A stretch of 35,425 nucleotides of DNA, taken from positions 164,760 through 200,184 of the forward strand of contig JBNGIS010008514.1 in assembly GCA_049999725.1 (NCBI GenBank). Direction: 5' to 3'. Below the pieces are notes generated by a model, which saw only the letters and a program-made list of their open reading frames with translations, was not told the DNA's origin and did no database searches. Positions 19,111 to 31,024 of this stretch are shown here, piece by piece. The position numbers and the translations under genes are program-made. The DNA comes from Haplomitrium mnioides (lineage: Eukaryota > Marchantiophyta > Haplomitriopsida > Calobryales). Position 1 is the first letter of the stretch, and the number at the start of each line of letters is the position of its first letter.

Positions 19111-21137
19111 GAGATGGAGGAAGCACATTGAAGAAGCTTTGTTGGAGCACAAGGAGTAGTACAATCATCGGTGAACAACAAAGGGGCGTCTCCTTGCTAT
19201 AGGAAATTGCTACTCTATCATTTCAAGAGCATGACGCAGAAGGTTGAAGCAAGTAATTGATGACAATGGAGGCTGGAAAATCTGTGTTGAAATTCTGCAA
19301 AGCATGCAATGTTGAGGATCTGAGGTAAGGAGGGAGGTGTTTTTGAGTGCAAGATTGAGTGCCTTCAAATCAAGCAGTGAGACTTAAGGTGTGGGCATTT
19401 TCAATCAAGAAACTTCTAGCCATGGTGATGGGCACATCGTCCTTGAAAAAACCAAAGTAACAATTTTTCGGATAGAGAGACAAATGAGGTAGCAAAAGAA
19501 AAATCAGGTCATGCATGAAATGCAAAGGCGATTGTGGGAGATTGTGAGGTATGGCTATGGCTTACTGGTGTTGAAGAGGTGTGGCTCAAATGTGCAAAGA
19601 AGTACATTGTAGGTGAATCAAGTTTTATGTTGTTCAAATTTGGTGTATGGTGATGCAAATTTGATGCATATCAAGCTTTGAAGCTCCTTCTTTGATTGGT
19701 TTTTTCATGCTAGTTGTCATGTTCTCAATTTGAAGGCTATGATTGTCTTCTGGAGTGATGGTAGCAATGGGAAGTGGAGAAGGATGAGATTGAAAAGGAG
19801 GGCAAGAGTCTATTATAGTTGAAAAGAAAGAGGAACATGCGGCTGTCTGCAAATGGGCGATCTCATAGTTCTCAAAGGTAAAAAAACAAGGGTGTTGTGG
19901 AGCCACTACTTTGAGGTTGCCGATCTCCTAGGTTCTTCATCCTCAAAATAGGATTGCTTTGCAAGTTATCAGTTGTGTATAGTGAATCAACAAGATGAAG
20001 GAAAATCAATCTAGAATGGTTTGTGGCATTGTTTTTCTTCCAAGAAAAAGTCCCATAGATGGTGCGATTTACCCATGCTCGACGGTTTTGGATTCCAAGG
20101 CTGGATTTGTAGTGAATAAATCAGTTCTTATCATGGTTAAAATTCTTGTCTTGCATGAATTTGTGTCTTTTTCTCAAGAAAAAAAACTGCCAAAATGCAA
20201 TTGTAGCTCTAGTTTAGGAAGTCCTCAATGGCAAGTTCACCTGGAAAGTTCAATACCTGTCACTTTTCAAAGAAATGGTCAAGACTCAAAAAATCATGAG
20301 CCTTGTCCTTCTTGCAAGCAAGTGTAATCTACGCCTCAATGTGTAGCAGTCATCATAGTCTAGTGTGGATTATTTATCCATGTGCGTGGAGAGCAAGGAT
20401 ATAGAGAAGTTGGTATTACTGTAAAGGAGCTACTGGTGTCTATTTTGTATGTCTATTCTCAACCAATAGCCAAGTATGAATCACATGCACAAGGATTTTC
20501 CTAAGGAAGATTTGCCGCTGAAAACAAGAGTGGTGACAACACTAGTCTTGGCTAAAATAGTTACATGATTGATGTACAGAGAATCTGAACGTCTATCTTA
20601 TTAGAGCATGTTTGAGGTCGTTGTCATTTAATTGGCATAGTGAGACTAAAATGGCCATGAGACTATCTATGGGTTATTCTTCTATTGATTTGGAGTTGCA
20701 CAAGGGTTGTGGTTTATCATGGGGAGCAAGTCTGACTTCATTTTCACTTGCTGATGAGAATGGTCTGCCTCTAGAGTAAGGACTTCATGGTGAGCTACTA
20801 CCGCACTGCAATAGCTACCGGGCGTACATTAATGTGTTGTACGAGATGGAGTAATGGTCTACGTTGGAGCTTGAGAAGTTAGTATTTGTTGATTTCGAGG
20901 TACACAAAGCTGGGTATCAATAAGGGAAGTTGGCATTTCTCCATGCTATTGGTGTAAAAAAGATTGTGTCTAAAGATCTGTCTAGAGTTTCATCTAGTAA
21001 GGAACTAGTTTTATAGTAGGATAAGTACTGGTCAGAGTTCCCAAGGGTATTGGAGGGCAGATCACTATTGGAGGACAAGCAAAGCATTCAAGATAGGAAG
21101 GTTGAAATCCTACCTTCCCAATGGTGAAGCGGAGGGT
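19111..21137. other. Long region without a recognised gene
   Basis: There are open stretches of 90 codons (19634-19906, minus) and 110 codons (19995-20327, plus), but neither shows a motif, homologous copy or codon pattern that I can support. The part near 20600-21130 may be the upstream, decayed continuation of the MED14-like fragment. Confidence 0.35.
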
Positions 21138-21635
21138 GATCCATATTTACAAATTGAACCTGGTATAGAGCAACATATCATTTTTTCTCATCATTCGTTT
21201 GTTGTTGACCTAGCTATAGAAAGTAAAACCAAGTTCAATCTTGATCAAAGTTGCTAAGACATCAAGAAGTTGTTATTGAGAGCTATTGTGTGTAACATAC
21301 AATCTCGATTGTTAAAGATCCAAATGTGTCTGAAGAGTAATTCTCAGTTATGTAAAGTGGACAATGTCATTGTGTTGAGATCTTCCTTTCATGGGGATGG
21401 AGAAGATGTGGGTTCTCTATCAGCAGATGAGGTTTTTGGGAAATCATGGGATGCAAGAGAGAAAGTCTTGTGTGTTCGAGCATATGAAACTTCATTTGTG
21501 GCTTTTGGAATCAACATTAGAAATGGTCAATTCTTTTTACCCTTATTTAGTACATTATTGTCACACCTAGTATTTGTTGACATGGAAGACAATTTGAATA
21601 TGGGAAAAAAGGTACTAGAAAGTCAAAGAAGATAA
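21138..21635 (+). pseudogene. MED14-like (Mediator tail/scaffold subunit) gene fragment
   Basis: One frame from 21138 to 21635, with a single stop near 21255, reads DPYLQIEPGIEQ, then HHSFVVDL, KTKFNLDQSC, DIKKLLLRAIVCN, NSQLCKVDNVIVL and SFVAFGINIRNGQFFL. This order recalls the plant MED14 (STRUWWELPETER) C-terminal half, where similar FSLDQNC, LLLRAI, NSQLC and TLGINIRNGRFLLQ phrases occur. Only about 165 residues remain of a protein usually well over 1500 residues. No intron is seen inside the fragment. The assignment is from memory of the family, so treat it as probable, not certain. Confidence 0.5.
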
Positions 21636-21724
21636 TTATTACTAATGAGAAGGGAAGGTTGATCTAGGAGAAGATTGATAGAATGTTTTGGGAAGTCTTT
21701 CTCAACGACAAATGATGGGAGCAT

Positions 21725-22040
21725 AGGTGATAGGAGTATTCTATGGAATGCCTACTTGTGATCTGGTCTCTTTGGTTCCCATGCTTATAAGGTATATGAA
21801 TTGTGACGAGGGGCAGAAGTCACTTGAACCATTCTAACAAATGCAAGCAGTAGGATTGAAGGCAAACTCTCTGATTGTTGCATTTGCTAGTGTTAAAAAG
21901 GCTTGTGCTTATGTAATGGCATTGCAAGAAAGGAGGTGTGCCCATTGGCAGACCATTGACAGTGGTTGTGAGTCTGATGTGTTTGTGGCAAGCATTCTGG
22001 TGGTTATGTATGCCAAATGGGGGAGCTCAGCAGAGTAGCA
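21725..22040 (+). pseudogene. Pentatricopeptide repeat (PPR) gene fragment
   Basis: The plus strand reads SILWNAYL (about 21737), MQAVGLKANSLIVAFASVKKA (from 21841, one residue beyond the listed motif limit is omitted) and SGCESDVFVASILVVMYAKWG (about 21959-22020). These are characteristic of PLS-class PPR repeats of land plants, where 'G.eSDVFVa.aLVdMYAKCG' recurs. There are stops at about 21750, 21805 and 22038. Fewer than three repeats survive. It follows the MED14-like fragment by about 90 bases, which is not a normal gene order. Confidence 0.7.
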
Positions 22041-23189
22041 GACATGCATTCTTGTTTGAACAGAAGGCAGGTATTCTATGGGCAGAGTATTTGTTCGAGT
22101 AGGAGGCATAGTGCATTCATTCGGCCAATTAGAGTAGTGCAGCCTACAAATTTTCATCAGCTTGAGGCTACTTTGGACACTATCTAGAGTGTTGGGAAGG
22201 CTCGACAAAGTGTCAAAGCTGCAAAGCTAGAGAAGCTTCAAGGGGACGGAATCTCTCGCATAAAGAATTGGGATTGATGGTAAGGGATATTGTGGAGTAT
22301 TTATGTTATAGAGAGAGGTGTTTTTGTTTGCAAGTTTGGCCCAGTAATTGAGATCTAAAAAAATAAAAAAGTAGCAATCATGTCAGGGCTACCTATGTGA
22401 GAGTTTGTTGTAGGCTGCAAGAAGATCATGAATCCACAAAGGGTGTCCAACCCAAGTAAAGGGGTGTGACCCTTCCATGTAGATGTTGGCAAAATACTTG
22501 TTCAGTTGATTTTTTTGTTGAGTTGAAGTAGAAGAGGAAGGTTGGGTGAAGTGCAAGACATCATGATGGCTGAGTTTTCTCGTTACCTTTGGAGAGTGGC
22601 AAAAATTCAACATGAAGATCTTTGATCGAGACCTACTGTTAAGAACTAATGACACCAACAAGGAGTTGTGGCAGTTTGTCAGTTCCATACATGATAAGGC
22701 TAGAGGGTTTGAAGCTTTGTGTTGACTCCACAAGGTGAAGACCGCACGATGGACACCAATGGATGTAGGTAGGGATGTAGGCAAATTATGGTTTCATGAG
22801 TATGGAAGTTTACATAGTTTGGTATTGTTAGAAGATCTCATTATACTGTCATGGATTTTTATTCAAGGAGTGCGACACCATATATAAAGATAAATGTATT
22901 ACCTTCTAGTTTTTTGTAATGTATTTTTTTTTCATCACTTCCTCCTTTCTCTCATGCCTTTTATGTACCTCTCCCTCATGTCTCTTATCCTTCATATATG
23001 TATGTTATGTTATGTATGTCAAATGCAATGCAGTGATGAGCTCCCTCCTCTTTTCCCAGCACTCACACATTGTAAGTTTTTAGGAGCTAGGGTTTGAAGT
23101 AGACAGCCAAAGCCATAAACGAGGGATGTAGATCCGAACTAGTCGTAACAGGGTTTCTATTTTTTGAATTGGTTTGCCTCCCATGTAAA
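22041..23189. other. Region without a recognised gene
   Basis: A 131-codon minus-strand open stretch (22389-22784) has no recognisable motif or relative in the window. The remainder is AT-rich and shows nothing that I can support. Confidence 0.35.
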
Positions 23190-23859
23190 ACAAGTTCCTT
23201 GTTGAAGTGTATAGAGTTCTCCTCTATGTAAAACTATTCGAAATAAATTGTCTTGAGATGTTACTATCGTTTCAAGAGCTGACTTTGGTTTGACTTCGCA
23301 AATTTCCAACACTAATTAGCGTTTCAATGTATGGGTTGAAACACTCTAGCTCTCTACAAAATGTTGATGTCGGTACTCCACTTTTTGAATGGACATCACT
23401 TTCAACCTATAATATTGGTTACAATTATTGTCTATGGCAAAAATATGGGCTTCTATTGGAGTGAGCCTCATGTAGACATAATAGTTGCACAAAGACAAAG
23501 TTGTATTCTTTCTGTTGTACTTTGTTTTCAAAAGTTGCCTTGTAGCTACACTATGATTTCTTTTCGCAATTTTGTTGTGGTCGGCTCAAAGCGCGATTTG
23601 AAGGATAAATTTGATTTTTACATTTGAAATCCAAAAAAGTACCAATACAATGAAAAAAGAATGTGCATGCTTGTTTGTAAGCATGGGTTGAGCTAGCAGC
23701 TTTTCAAAATCTTTATTTAATTGTCTAATATAGAATGGGCCCCAATTCCTCATGTTCTATTTTAGAAAACTCATGTTCACTAGCCAAATGATGACTATCT
23801 AGTCACGAATATGAGATCTCTGGATAGTGGTCTCCTAGATCTTTTTTTGTCTTCCTTAG
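23190..23859 (-). pseudogene. ParB-exon fragment of the methyltransferase unit, copy E
   Basis: On the minus strand this matches the part of copies A and C around the ParB box. A 61-codon open stretch contains the LTPIEAHIFAIDNNCNQYY segment (about 23430-23490) and the phrase SIQKVEYRHQHFVES, nearly identical to 1552-1671 in copy A. The upstream end stops exactly where the LTR at 23860 begins, at a TTTTGTCTTCCT sequence that also occurs in copy C near 17150. The chromovirus therefore interrupted this copy. Confidence 0.6.
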
Positions 23860-24411
23860 TGTAATGTTACGCATACATTACACGTATAAGTTGGCATAAG
23901 AGTAGCGCACAAAGAACCTAAAAAATGCACAAGGTAAGAGATGCCCAACAAGACACTCTCCTTTCTTTATATCTTAAATACAAAGCAACCCGCTTTTTTA
24001 GGTAGAGGAATCTCATGAGTTAATTTTCTATCCTCTTCCAATTTGTCTACCATATTCTCTCACTCTCATTGGACCATCTTATAATTTTATTCTGCTTCTG
24101 CCACCTGTTCTTATCCTTAGAGCCTTCTATTTCATTTTTGTTCTCTTTCTGCCACGTGTCTTTATCTTAGAACCTTCTACTTCCTTTAATCTTTTGTTTG
24201 TCATGTGTTTTTATCCTCTTCTAAAGTAGTCTTTCTAGGCTTTCTCTTTCACTTTAATTTGTTGACTTTCTCTCTTTTTGTCATGTGTCACTCTCTCTAT
24301 AATAGCTACGTTTTTTTGATACTCTAACTTAGTAATGACTTTCTAGACATAGTTGACTCTATATCTTGCATCATTTTTAGTTATTGCTAATTAAAGGTAG
24401 TACCCGTTACA
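23860..24411 (-). repeat. 3' LTR of the chromovirus
   Basis: 552 bases, TGTAATGTTAC...GTTACA. It contains three to four degenerate subrepeats of about 58 bases of the type TCTGCCACGTGTCTTTATCTTAGAACCTTCTA at about 24090-24220. Confidence 0.82.
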
Positions 24412-24439
24412 ATCCTCTCCTTCTTTAAGAGGCATTTTT

Positions 24440-27400
24440 TCATTGCAAGAAGGAGAGTTCTCAAAGGAGTGAACTAGAGTAGATGCATTGGCCAAATTCT
24501 CCAATGGTTCTCAAGTAGCTTGAAAAAGAGAGTAGCCTTTCCAACGAATCAAACATTCAACAAGCTCTTGATGGCCATGACAATGAGTACATTTCTTCAA
24601 GAGTTGTTAGACCTGAAACTCTTTATCACCATCATTAAGTTCATGTAGTGGAGAAGGTTCTTGTATACTAGTAAAAGAGATAGAATAAGGGATAAAAGAC
24701 CATAGTAAAGAGACATAAGAGACTAGATGAATCTTCATGTAAAATGGTAAAACCAACTAAATTATACGCCACTTCACTAATATGAGAAGAGATAGAAAAT
24801 GTTCCAATAAAACAAGCACTGAGCTTACAAGAACAAAGAAAAAAAAGATTTGAAATGGAGAGCTAAACTTGGTCACCTATGGCAAAGGTCACATCTTGGC
24901 AATGAGCATTGGCATTTTTTTTTTTGGCAATTACGAGCAACTTTGAGTTTTTCCTTCACACGTGGAATGTTATGGTGTAGACGATAGAAAAAATCATCTG
25001 GGGCTAGAATCTTGGAGGTCAAAGGTGATGGATGTTGAAGACTAGAGATTGTGGTTAGATGCTCACTATACATTAAAAAGAGATATGTGCCTCATGTGGA
25101 ACTATTGATATAGTTATTTTAAGAGAACTCTGCAAGAGGTTGTAACCAATTCCATTCCTCTTGTTTGTCCAAGGTAAATGACTGCAATATACCTTCAATA
25201 ATACGATTGGCCCGTTCAATTTGACCATCAGATTCAAGGTGATAAGCAATAGACATGGCTAATTTGGTTTTTAGGAGACCAAATATTATGCACCAAAACA
25301 TGCTAGTGAATTGAGTGTCGCGGTTATAAATAGTTACTTAAAGGATACCATGATGAGAGTAGATTGCTTCCAAAGAAATGCGAGCTAACTCAAGTGTTGT
25401 CATGGTAATTGGACAAATATGAATTATTTTTCTAAGTTGTCCATAAAAACAACAATAGCGTCATAGCTCGTAGAACTACATGGTAGCTCACAAACAATGT
25501 CCATACTCACATGTTCCCATTTCCAATTAAAGATAGGGAGCGGTTGTAATATGCATCCATGTTTAAGGTTGGTAGATTTGTTCTACTAACAAGCCAAACA
25601 ACTCCGAACATATGCTTCTACATTGTGATGCATTTTAGGCTTGTAAATTTGTTGAACATTGTCCAATATCTTTTCAATTCCAACATGTCCACCAATTGTA
25701 AAATCATGTGCTTCATACAAAACCTCATAGAAAAGCTTAATATTATTAGGAACTCATGCTTTTTTCTATAAGAAAATAAAAAACCATTACAATTTTCACC
25801 AACTTCTCTTGTTGTGTAGTAATGATCTCTTTATATTTTTTTACTTCAACCAACATTTTTGTCTACCATATAGGATGAATTGTGATCTATAAAAAGATGT
25901 TCAGTTGAAGCATACAAATCAAACCATCTGCAATTTGTCATTTTTCTTCTATATACACCATCTTCATCTTGCCATCCCACCTATTGAATCTACTTTTTAA
26001 AGAGTTTTTTGTATGTTTCTAGATAGATTAAAGGTTTATAATCAATCTTGGAAATAAACTTGTTATCTCTTAGATAATGCTTCCAATGCTTGGTTGATAA
26101 CAAAATTGCTAGTTTCTCCCGCTTTGTGGTATGGTAGTTTTGCTCTATATCGTTGAGCCTTCTAGAAAAGAAAGTAATATGATGCCAACCATCCTCCTAT
26201 TCTTGTTGCAAAACACACTGCCTATAGCTTTTTCCAATGTATCAATTGAAATTTTTATTGATTGTTTAGAGTCATACCAATTGAGAATATCAACATGAAG
26301 AAGTGATTTCTTCAATGCTTGAAATGCCAATTCTTCTGCATCTCCTTATGTCTACATGTGATTTTTCTTAAGTAAATTGGTCAATAGCTCTCTTATTTGT
26401 GCAAAACCTTTCACAAATCAATAATGCAACCTAGTTAGTTTAAAAAATCCTATTAGTTGTGTTTGAATGCTAGAAGCTTTCTACTTTTGAATGGCCTCCA
26501 CTTTCTCAACCATGACTTGAATTCTTATTGCACTCACATGGTGACCTAAATAATAAGCCTCCCTCTTTCTAATTTCTCATTTTGAAATCTTAACATATAG
26601 CTTGTAGTCTTGAAGTAACTTCAATATTGTACAAAGTTGTTGTTGATGCTCTTGAAGATTTTTGTTGTAAATAAGAAAATCATCCAAACTTATTCAAATC
26701 AGACAAAAAAAATACCATTTATAAAATCCATAAGGGTTGGAGGAGCATCAATTAATCCAAATGGCATAACAAGATATTTAAAATGCCTAAATTGCCTTCA
26801 AAATGTTTTTTTTTTTTGCATATCACCCTATGTAATTTGAATTTGGTTATATCCACTTCTCAATTCCAACTTTGTAAAGTAAGTCTCTCCTTGAAGTTGA
26901 TCAAATAGAACATCTATTCCTGGTAATGGACATTTAATTTTCACTGTTTGTTGATTGAGTGCTTGGTAGTCAATACACATCCTCATGCTCCCATATTTCT
27001 TTTTTCACAAATACAACTGGTGCATATAAGAAAAGATGTTTGGCTAAATAAATCTCTTCTCCAATTATTCAATGATTTGAGATTTGCATTCTTGCAATTC
27101 ATAAAGAGGCAAGCGATATAGTGCCTTGCAAAGAGGAGTACTTCCTAGTTTAACCTCAACATTGTGATCAATGGATCATTTAGGTGGCAAACCATGAGGT
27201 AAATCAATGGGAAAAATATCATAAAACTTCTTCAAAAACCTCTAAAGATTCTTGTTTTTTGATCAACTTTGCTTCAATCACATATAAAGGTAGTTGCTTT
27301 GAACGAGATCATACTCGATCTTCTAAAATCTTCTATTGAAATGTTGTGAGTGTTCTCTTTCACCAATTTACTACGAGTTATGTATTCTCAACTACTTTAT

Positions 27401-27650
27401 TCCTAGAATCACGTCATATCTTGCCAAAGTTGTGATCTTCCATTTCAACTTTTCTTGATAGTTGCCTATATGTAAAGTTATACTTTGAGGCAACCTTTCA
27501 ATTAACTCACTTTGGCCATTTGCTATTTCAACCACATGATGCTCTTCTTTCTCAAGTGGCAACTTCATGTTTAATGCTACAACTCATAATAAAAAAATTT
27601 CTTCTACTCTACCATCCACCAAAACTCTTATTGGAGATCCTTTCATCTAC
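24440..27650 (-). pseudogene. Chromovirus pol (PR-RT-RNase H-INT-chromodomain), decayed
   Basis: On the minus strand: a protease-type stretch with VILGI near 27400; an RT primer-grip and catalytic region with LDDFLIYNKN (about 26660-26690, LDD for the usual Y[V/L]DD); RNase H with FQALKKSLLH (about 26300-26340); an integrase zinc-finger remnant MHHNVEAYVRSCLAC (about 25590-25640); an integrase core with DGQIERANRIIEGILQ (about 25180-25225); and integrase C-terminal traces near 24830. A chromodomain reads ECLIRWKGYSLFQAT (about 24520-24570) and EPLENL. Many stops make it inactive. The chromodomain in such elements binds modified histones and guides integration. Confidence 0.75.
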
Positions 27651-27699
27651 TCATAAACCACAATTAGTCCTCTATTTTTTTTGTTTTTCTATATAACAT

Positions 27700-28500
27700 A
27701 TTTGATTTTGTCGAATTTTTTTCTCGCCTTTCTTCTTCATCCCAACAAAATCATGAGGTTTCTTTACTAGTGTCCAACGTTTCTCTAACATTCTTGGTCT
27801 TCTTCATTGTTGATATTATGAAGATGTTATTGAAACACTCAGCTTTGATTGTGTCATATTACTTTGCAATTTGGTGCAATGTGTTTTATCCGACCATAAT
27901 TGTAGCATGTTCTAGCTTCTCACCGACCTTCAAGTCTCTTTATTGTAGCATTTTATGGTCCTTCTTGTTGGTGATTCCGGAGATTGAAATCTCTTCTTTT
28001 CATATTTCCCAACTCTATAAGTGTGAGGCGATAATTTCCTCTTGTTTGCACAATCTCTAGTGTTCTTTCAATTCTTTGAGCAAATGAGATGGCTTCATTT
28101 ACATCCTTTGGGTTGCATATCATAAATTTTCTTTGAATCTTTCTCTATAACCCTTTCAAAAATTTGTCAAAAGCCTTAGCCAAACTCATATCTTCAATTT
28201 GAACTTGTAAGATTTGAAACTTCTCAGTGTACCTTACAATGCTTCTTTGTTACTCAACTCCCAAAGTTTAGTTCTTGCAGTCAAAATAGAGCCTACCGCT
28301 TTAAAGTTTTGCAACAAACTCTCTTTTAGATTACTCCACAAAATTTGTTCTCCTTGTGCATTTTTTGTCGCTTATATCCTTGTAGCCAAGTAGATGCATG
28401 CTTTGTTCAAAATAACCTTGCAAATAGTCCTTTCTCCAAATTTAAAGCATTCAAGTTATACATCATATAAGCTTCCATTCGACAAACTCACCCTTCTACA
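27700..28500 (-). pseudogene. Chromovirus gag, decayed
   Basis: The minus strand carries gag-like traces from about 28480 to 27880, including KACIYLATRI, a SLLQNFKAV helix and a Lys-rich tail. No CCHC zinc knuckle can be read. The assignment comes mainly from position between the 5' LTR and the protease trace. Confidence 0.45.
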
Positions 28501-28504
28501 ACAC

Positions 28505-29064
28505 TGTAACACTACAAACATACAAATTAGCACAAGTACAACACATACAAGAGTAGCGCATAAGGAACTCAAAAAACCCACAAGGTAAGAGATGCTTAAC
28601 AAAGCACTCTCCTTTCCATACATACTAGATAGAAAGTACTTTGCCTACATAGATGGAAGAACCCCATTGGTTCTTTTTCTATCCTCCTCTAATTGGACAT
28701 CTTTTTTCTCTCTCTCACTGATTGAACCACCCTTTACTTTTATTCTCCTTCCGCCATGTGTCTTTATCTTTAGAACCTTCTATTTCTCTTTGGTTCTCCT
28801 TCTGCCATGTGTTTTTATTTTAGAACCTTTTATTTTCCTTAGTCCTCTACTTATCACGTGTTGTTATCCTCTTCTAAAGTAGTATTTTTAGAATTTCTCC
28901 TTCACTTCAATTTGTTGACTTTCTCTCCTCTTGATACGTGTCATTTTCTCTATATAGTGACTGGTTTTTATACTCTAACTTAGCAATAGCTTTTCAGATA
29001 GAGTTAACTCTATATCTTGCTTTATTTTTTTAGTTATTGCATACTAAAGTTAGTGATTGTTACA
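28505..29064 (-). repeat. 5' LTR of the chromovirus, also 3' LTR of the second copy
   Basis: 560 bases, TGTAACACTAC...GTTACA, clearly related to 23860-24411 with the same CCATGTGTCTTTATCTTTAGAACC subrepeats near 28755-28870. On its far side (29065 onwards) a polypurine tract (rev. comp. AAGAGAGGAGGAT) shows that it also ends a second element. Confidence 0.82.
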
Positions 29065-31024
29065 ATCCTCCTCTCTTTTAAGAGGAAATGTCCTCGATAC
29101 ATGTAACAGAGTTCTCAAAGAGTGAACAAATGTGGATGCATTGGCCAATTTCTCCAATGGCTCTCAATTAGCTTCATAAGAGGTAGTCTTTCCAACAAAC
29201 CAAATATTCCACAATCCTATAGCAGCTATGATGCCATGTATGTTTCTTTAAGAGTTTTCTACCTCAAATTCTTCATGACCATCGATAAGTTCAAGTGGTG
29301 AAGTAGGTTCTTGAGTACAAAATAAGGTGGTAGAGTGAGCTACAAAAGTACATAATAAAAGAACATAAAAATTTGGAATAATTTTCATGTAGGAAGGTAA
29401 AACTAGTTGATAAACTACTTCACCAATACAAGCAGAAATAGAAAATGATCTGATGAAGTGAAGCAAAGGGAGATTGGAAGTAGAGAGCCACACTTGATCA
29501 CCTATAGCAATGGTCACCTCATGATGATGAGCATTGACATTTTGTTTATTGCGATTACAACAAACTTTAAGTTTTTCCTTGAAACGCCAAATTGGGTAGT
29601 GTAGACGATGGAGAAAGTCATAAGCGGCTTGACTTTTAGAGGTCGATGCAGGTTACAGACTAGAAAGTGTGGTTGGATGCTCACCATACATTAAAATGAA
29701 AGGTGTAGCTCATGTGGAGTTGTTAATAAAGTTATTGTAAGAAAAACTCCACAACAAGTAGCAAGAAATCCCATTTTTCTTGTTCTTCTAAGGTAAAAGC
29801 CCGCAACATATCCTCAATAGTGCAGTTGGCCCGTTAAGTTTGACTGTCCGATTCAAGGTGAAAAGTAGTAAACATGGTCAATTTGGTTTTGAAAAGACCA
29901 AATATAGTGTGTTAAAACATGCTGGTGAATTGAGTGTTGCGGTCAGAAATAATAACTTTAAAGATACAATAATGAGAGTAGACTGCTTCCAAATTTATTT
30001 TTACTAACTAAGGTGTTGTCACTGATTTGGTAGTTGGACGAATATGAATCATTTTGCTAAGCTTGTCTACAAAAAAAACAATAACATCATAACTTGTAGA
30101 AGTACATGGTAGCTCACACACAATATTCAAACTCATATGTTCTCAATGTCAATTAAGGATAGGAAATGGTTGTAGTAAGCCTTCACGTTTAAGATTGGTA
30201 GCTTTATTTTGTTGACAAAGCAAACAACTATGAACATATGCCTCCACATCTTGATGCATCTTAAACTAATAGTAAACTTATTGAAGATTGTCCAAAGTCT
30301 TCTCAATTCCAACATGTCCGCCAATTGCAGAATCATGGGCTTCATGCAAAATCTCATAGCAAAGCTTAACATTATTAGAAACTTATACCTTGTCTTGGAA
30401 GAAAATCAATCCCCTCACTTTTTTCACTAACTTCTTTTGTTGGGCAATAATGACCTCTTTATCTAATTGTATTGCAACCAACATTTTTGTCTATCAAGTA
30501 GGATGAATTGTAATTTCTAACAAGATGTTGACGTTTTTCTTCCACATAAACCATTTTCATATGAAAGCATTGTCGCCACTCTGCCCATTGAATCTGCTTT
30601 TTTTAGAGTTATTTTTGCATGTCTAGATAGATTAAAGGTTTATAATCAATTTCAACAATAAACTCATTCTCTCATATTTAATGCTTCCAATGCTTGGTTG
30701 ATAGTACAATTGCTAGTTCTTCCCGCTCTATGGTGTGGTTATTTTTCTCATCATCACTCAACTTTCTAAAAAAGAAGGCAATAGTATGCCAACCATTCTC
30801 TCGCTCTTGTTGCAAAACTTCGTCTATAGCAATTTTTGATGTATCTACCAAAAGTTTGATTGGTTGTGTAGGATCACACCATTTATGAACATGAGCATGA
30901 AGAAGTGACTTCTTCAATGCTTGAAATGCCAACTTTTTTGTAGCTCTATATGTCTAAGTGTGAGCAAGTTGGTCAATGGTCCTCCTATTTGTGCAAAAAT
31001 CTTTTACAAATCGACGATAAAATC
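29065..31024 (-). mobile_element. Second, partial copy of the same chromovirus
   Basis: The minus strand repeats the 3' half of the first element: RNase H with FQALKKSLLHAHV and RKLSDDE (30678-30932), an integrase zinc-finger trace HQDVEAYVHSCLLCQ (about 30215-30260), an integrase C-terminal GPY/F-like region with GDQVWL and GEVVYQLVLPSYM (about 29370-29510), and a chromodomain trace (EEFEVENS, then LVCWKDY in another frame) before the shared LTR. Homology to the first copy stops abruptly at 31024, inside sequence equivalent to about 26420 in the first copy, where the plus-strand LTR begins. Everything upstream (RT, PR, gag, own 5' LTR) is absent from the window. Confidence 0.75.

Larger units (their letters stand above)
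23860..29064 (-). mobile_element. Ty3/gypsy chromovirus with two LTRs
   Basis: Two similar LTRs (23860-24411 and 28505-29064), both with TGTAA...TTACA ends, flank a decayed gag-pol on the minus strand. A purine-rich tract (rev. comp. AAGAAGGAGAGGAT) sits at the inner edge of the 3' LTR. The order is gag, protease, reverse transcriptase, RNase H, integrase, then a chromodomain, typical of chromoviruses (Metaviridae). I do not find a clear tRNA primer site next to the 5' LTR. The left flank is copy E. The right flank is another copy of the same element. Confidence 0.85.

Noticed and set aside
19893-19915. CCACTACTTTGA, similar to the unit terminus
   Set aside because: Only about 12 bases match and no unit sequence follows on the expected side.
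22389-22784. 131-codon minus-strand open stretch as a gene
   Set aside because: No recognisable motif, no second copy, no promoter or splice context; length alone is weak in this decayed region.
28480-28504. Primer binding site for the minus-strand chromovirus
   Set aside because: The sequence next to the LTR does not match the common Met-tRNA site, and I cannot assign it to another tRNA with confidence.
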